Shown here: positions 8,329-8,450 of the stretch, piece after piece
Numbering within the stretch: position 1 is the stretch's first letter
Layout of the letters: every line of letters begins with the position of its first letter
Assembly (NCBI GenBank): GCA_902475865.1
Contig: CABSBK010000033.1
Location: 1-8,450, forward strand
From: an uncultured Collinsella sp.
Lineage (GTDB): Bacteria; Actinomycetota; Coriobacteriia; Coriobacteriales; Coriobacteriaceae
Direction of reading: 5' to 3'
DNA: 8,450 nucleotides
Position numbers and translations under genes: made by a program
The notes under the pieces: generated by a model
Database searches by the model: none
Told to the model about the DNA's origin: nothing
The model's input: the letters and a program-made list of their open reading frames with translations, nothing else

Positions 8329-8338
8329 CCACCCTTTC
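8329..8338 (-). promoter_or_regulatory. Ribosome binding site fixing the binding-protein start
   Basis: On the - strand GAAAGGGTGG ends six bases before the ATG at 8322. The alternative GTG start at 8340 overlaps this site and would place extra residues before the Tat motif. The ATG at 8310 has no comparable site. Confidence 0.7.
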
Positions 8339-8450
8339 ACACCGTGGCGGCACCCTTTGCCGCCGCCTTCGGAGATTGGCTCGGGGACTTTGCCCCTTTT
8401 GCTGATTTGAACGATACGCTATTTGGCTAGTTGTTTGAACAAGTATTACT
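8339..8450 (-). promoter_or_regulatory. Leader and probable promoter/operator region of the transporter operon
   Basis: No gene is seen here. A 7-bp hairpin, GGCGGCA with TGCCGCC around a 5-base loop (8346-8364), stands just upstream of the binding-protein ribosome binding site. The plus-strand 8-mer CACCCTTT occurs both in that hairpin (8351-8358) and in the binding site (8330-8337), 21 bases apart. Further upstream, TTTGAAC occurs twice (8406-8412 and 8434-8440), the second copy inside the near-palindrome TTGTTTGAACAA (8431-8442). These could be regulator half-sites. No clear -35/-10 pair is visible; AT-rich sequence near 8411-8450 is the likeliest promoter place, and part of it may lie beyond the window. 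Confidence 0.4.

Noticed and set aside
8323..8340. GTG at 8340 as the start of the binding protein
   Set aside because: It would consume the GAAAGGGTGG ribosome binding site that serves the ATG at 8322 and add six residues before the Tat motif.
8382..8400. Possible + strand terminator, GGGG and CCCC around a 6-base loop followed by TTTT
   Set aside because: The stem is only four pairs, and no + strand gene ends here.
6991..8430. 479-codon + strand frame opposite the binding-protein gene
   Set aside because: Same in-register antisense effect; Leu/Val/Gly-rich without motifs, while the - strand encodes a clear binding protein with signal peptide and ribosome binding site.

Overview
The window suggests a high-GC gut actinobacterium of the Coriobacteriia, most likely Collinsella or a close relative. 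This is inference. It rests on strongly GC-biased codon use, a Tat-type lipoprotein binding protein, and an MsmX/UgpC-type ATPase with a lysine-rich N-terminal insert. No rRNA or other taxonomic marker is present. All six genes are ordinary carbohydrate-metabolism genes. I see no mobile element, CRISPR array, tRNA or defence gene.

Left half, + strand: the 3' part of malQ (4-alpha-glucanotransferase, N-terminus outside the window) is followed by a GC-rich hairpin with a T-rich tail. Next comes a complete 755-residue alpha-glucan phosphorylase (glgP/malP). Together these enzymes recycle maltodextrins: MalQ disproportionates short glucans into longer chains plus glucose, and the phosphorylase releases glucose-1-phosphate from the longer chains. 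The phosphorylase ends at a textbook terminator with a GCAA tetraloop.

Centre: a 293-base convergent gap (3665-3957) holds two terminators, one for each strand. Between them lies a 57-base inverted-repeat element with no obvious role in termination. It is probably a dispersed intergenic repeat and is the least explained piece of the window.

Right half, - strand: a complete CUT1-family sugar ABC importer operon. In transcription order it encodes a Tat/lipobox solute-binding protein, two inner-membrane permeases and the ATPase. The permease genes overlap by one base behind a perfect Shine-Dalgarno sequence. The binding protein-permease and permease-ATPase gaps each contain an RNA hairpin without a T-run, as expected for setting unequal subunit levels. 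The end of the window (8323-8450) is the operon leader and probable promoter region.

The importer delivers an oligosaccharide that I cannot identify from sequence. The convergent maltodextrin enzymes make an alpha-glucan plausible but do not prove it. The window looks like well-known biology; the notable points are the repeat, the operon's RNA hairpins and the extreme avoidance of TTA/CTA/TCA codons.
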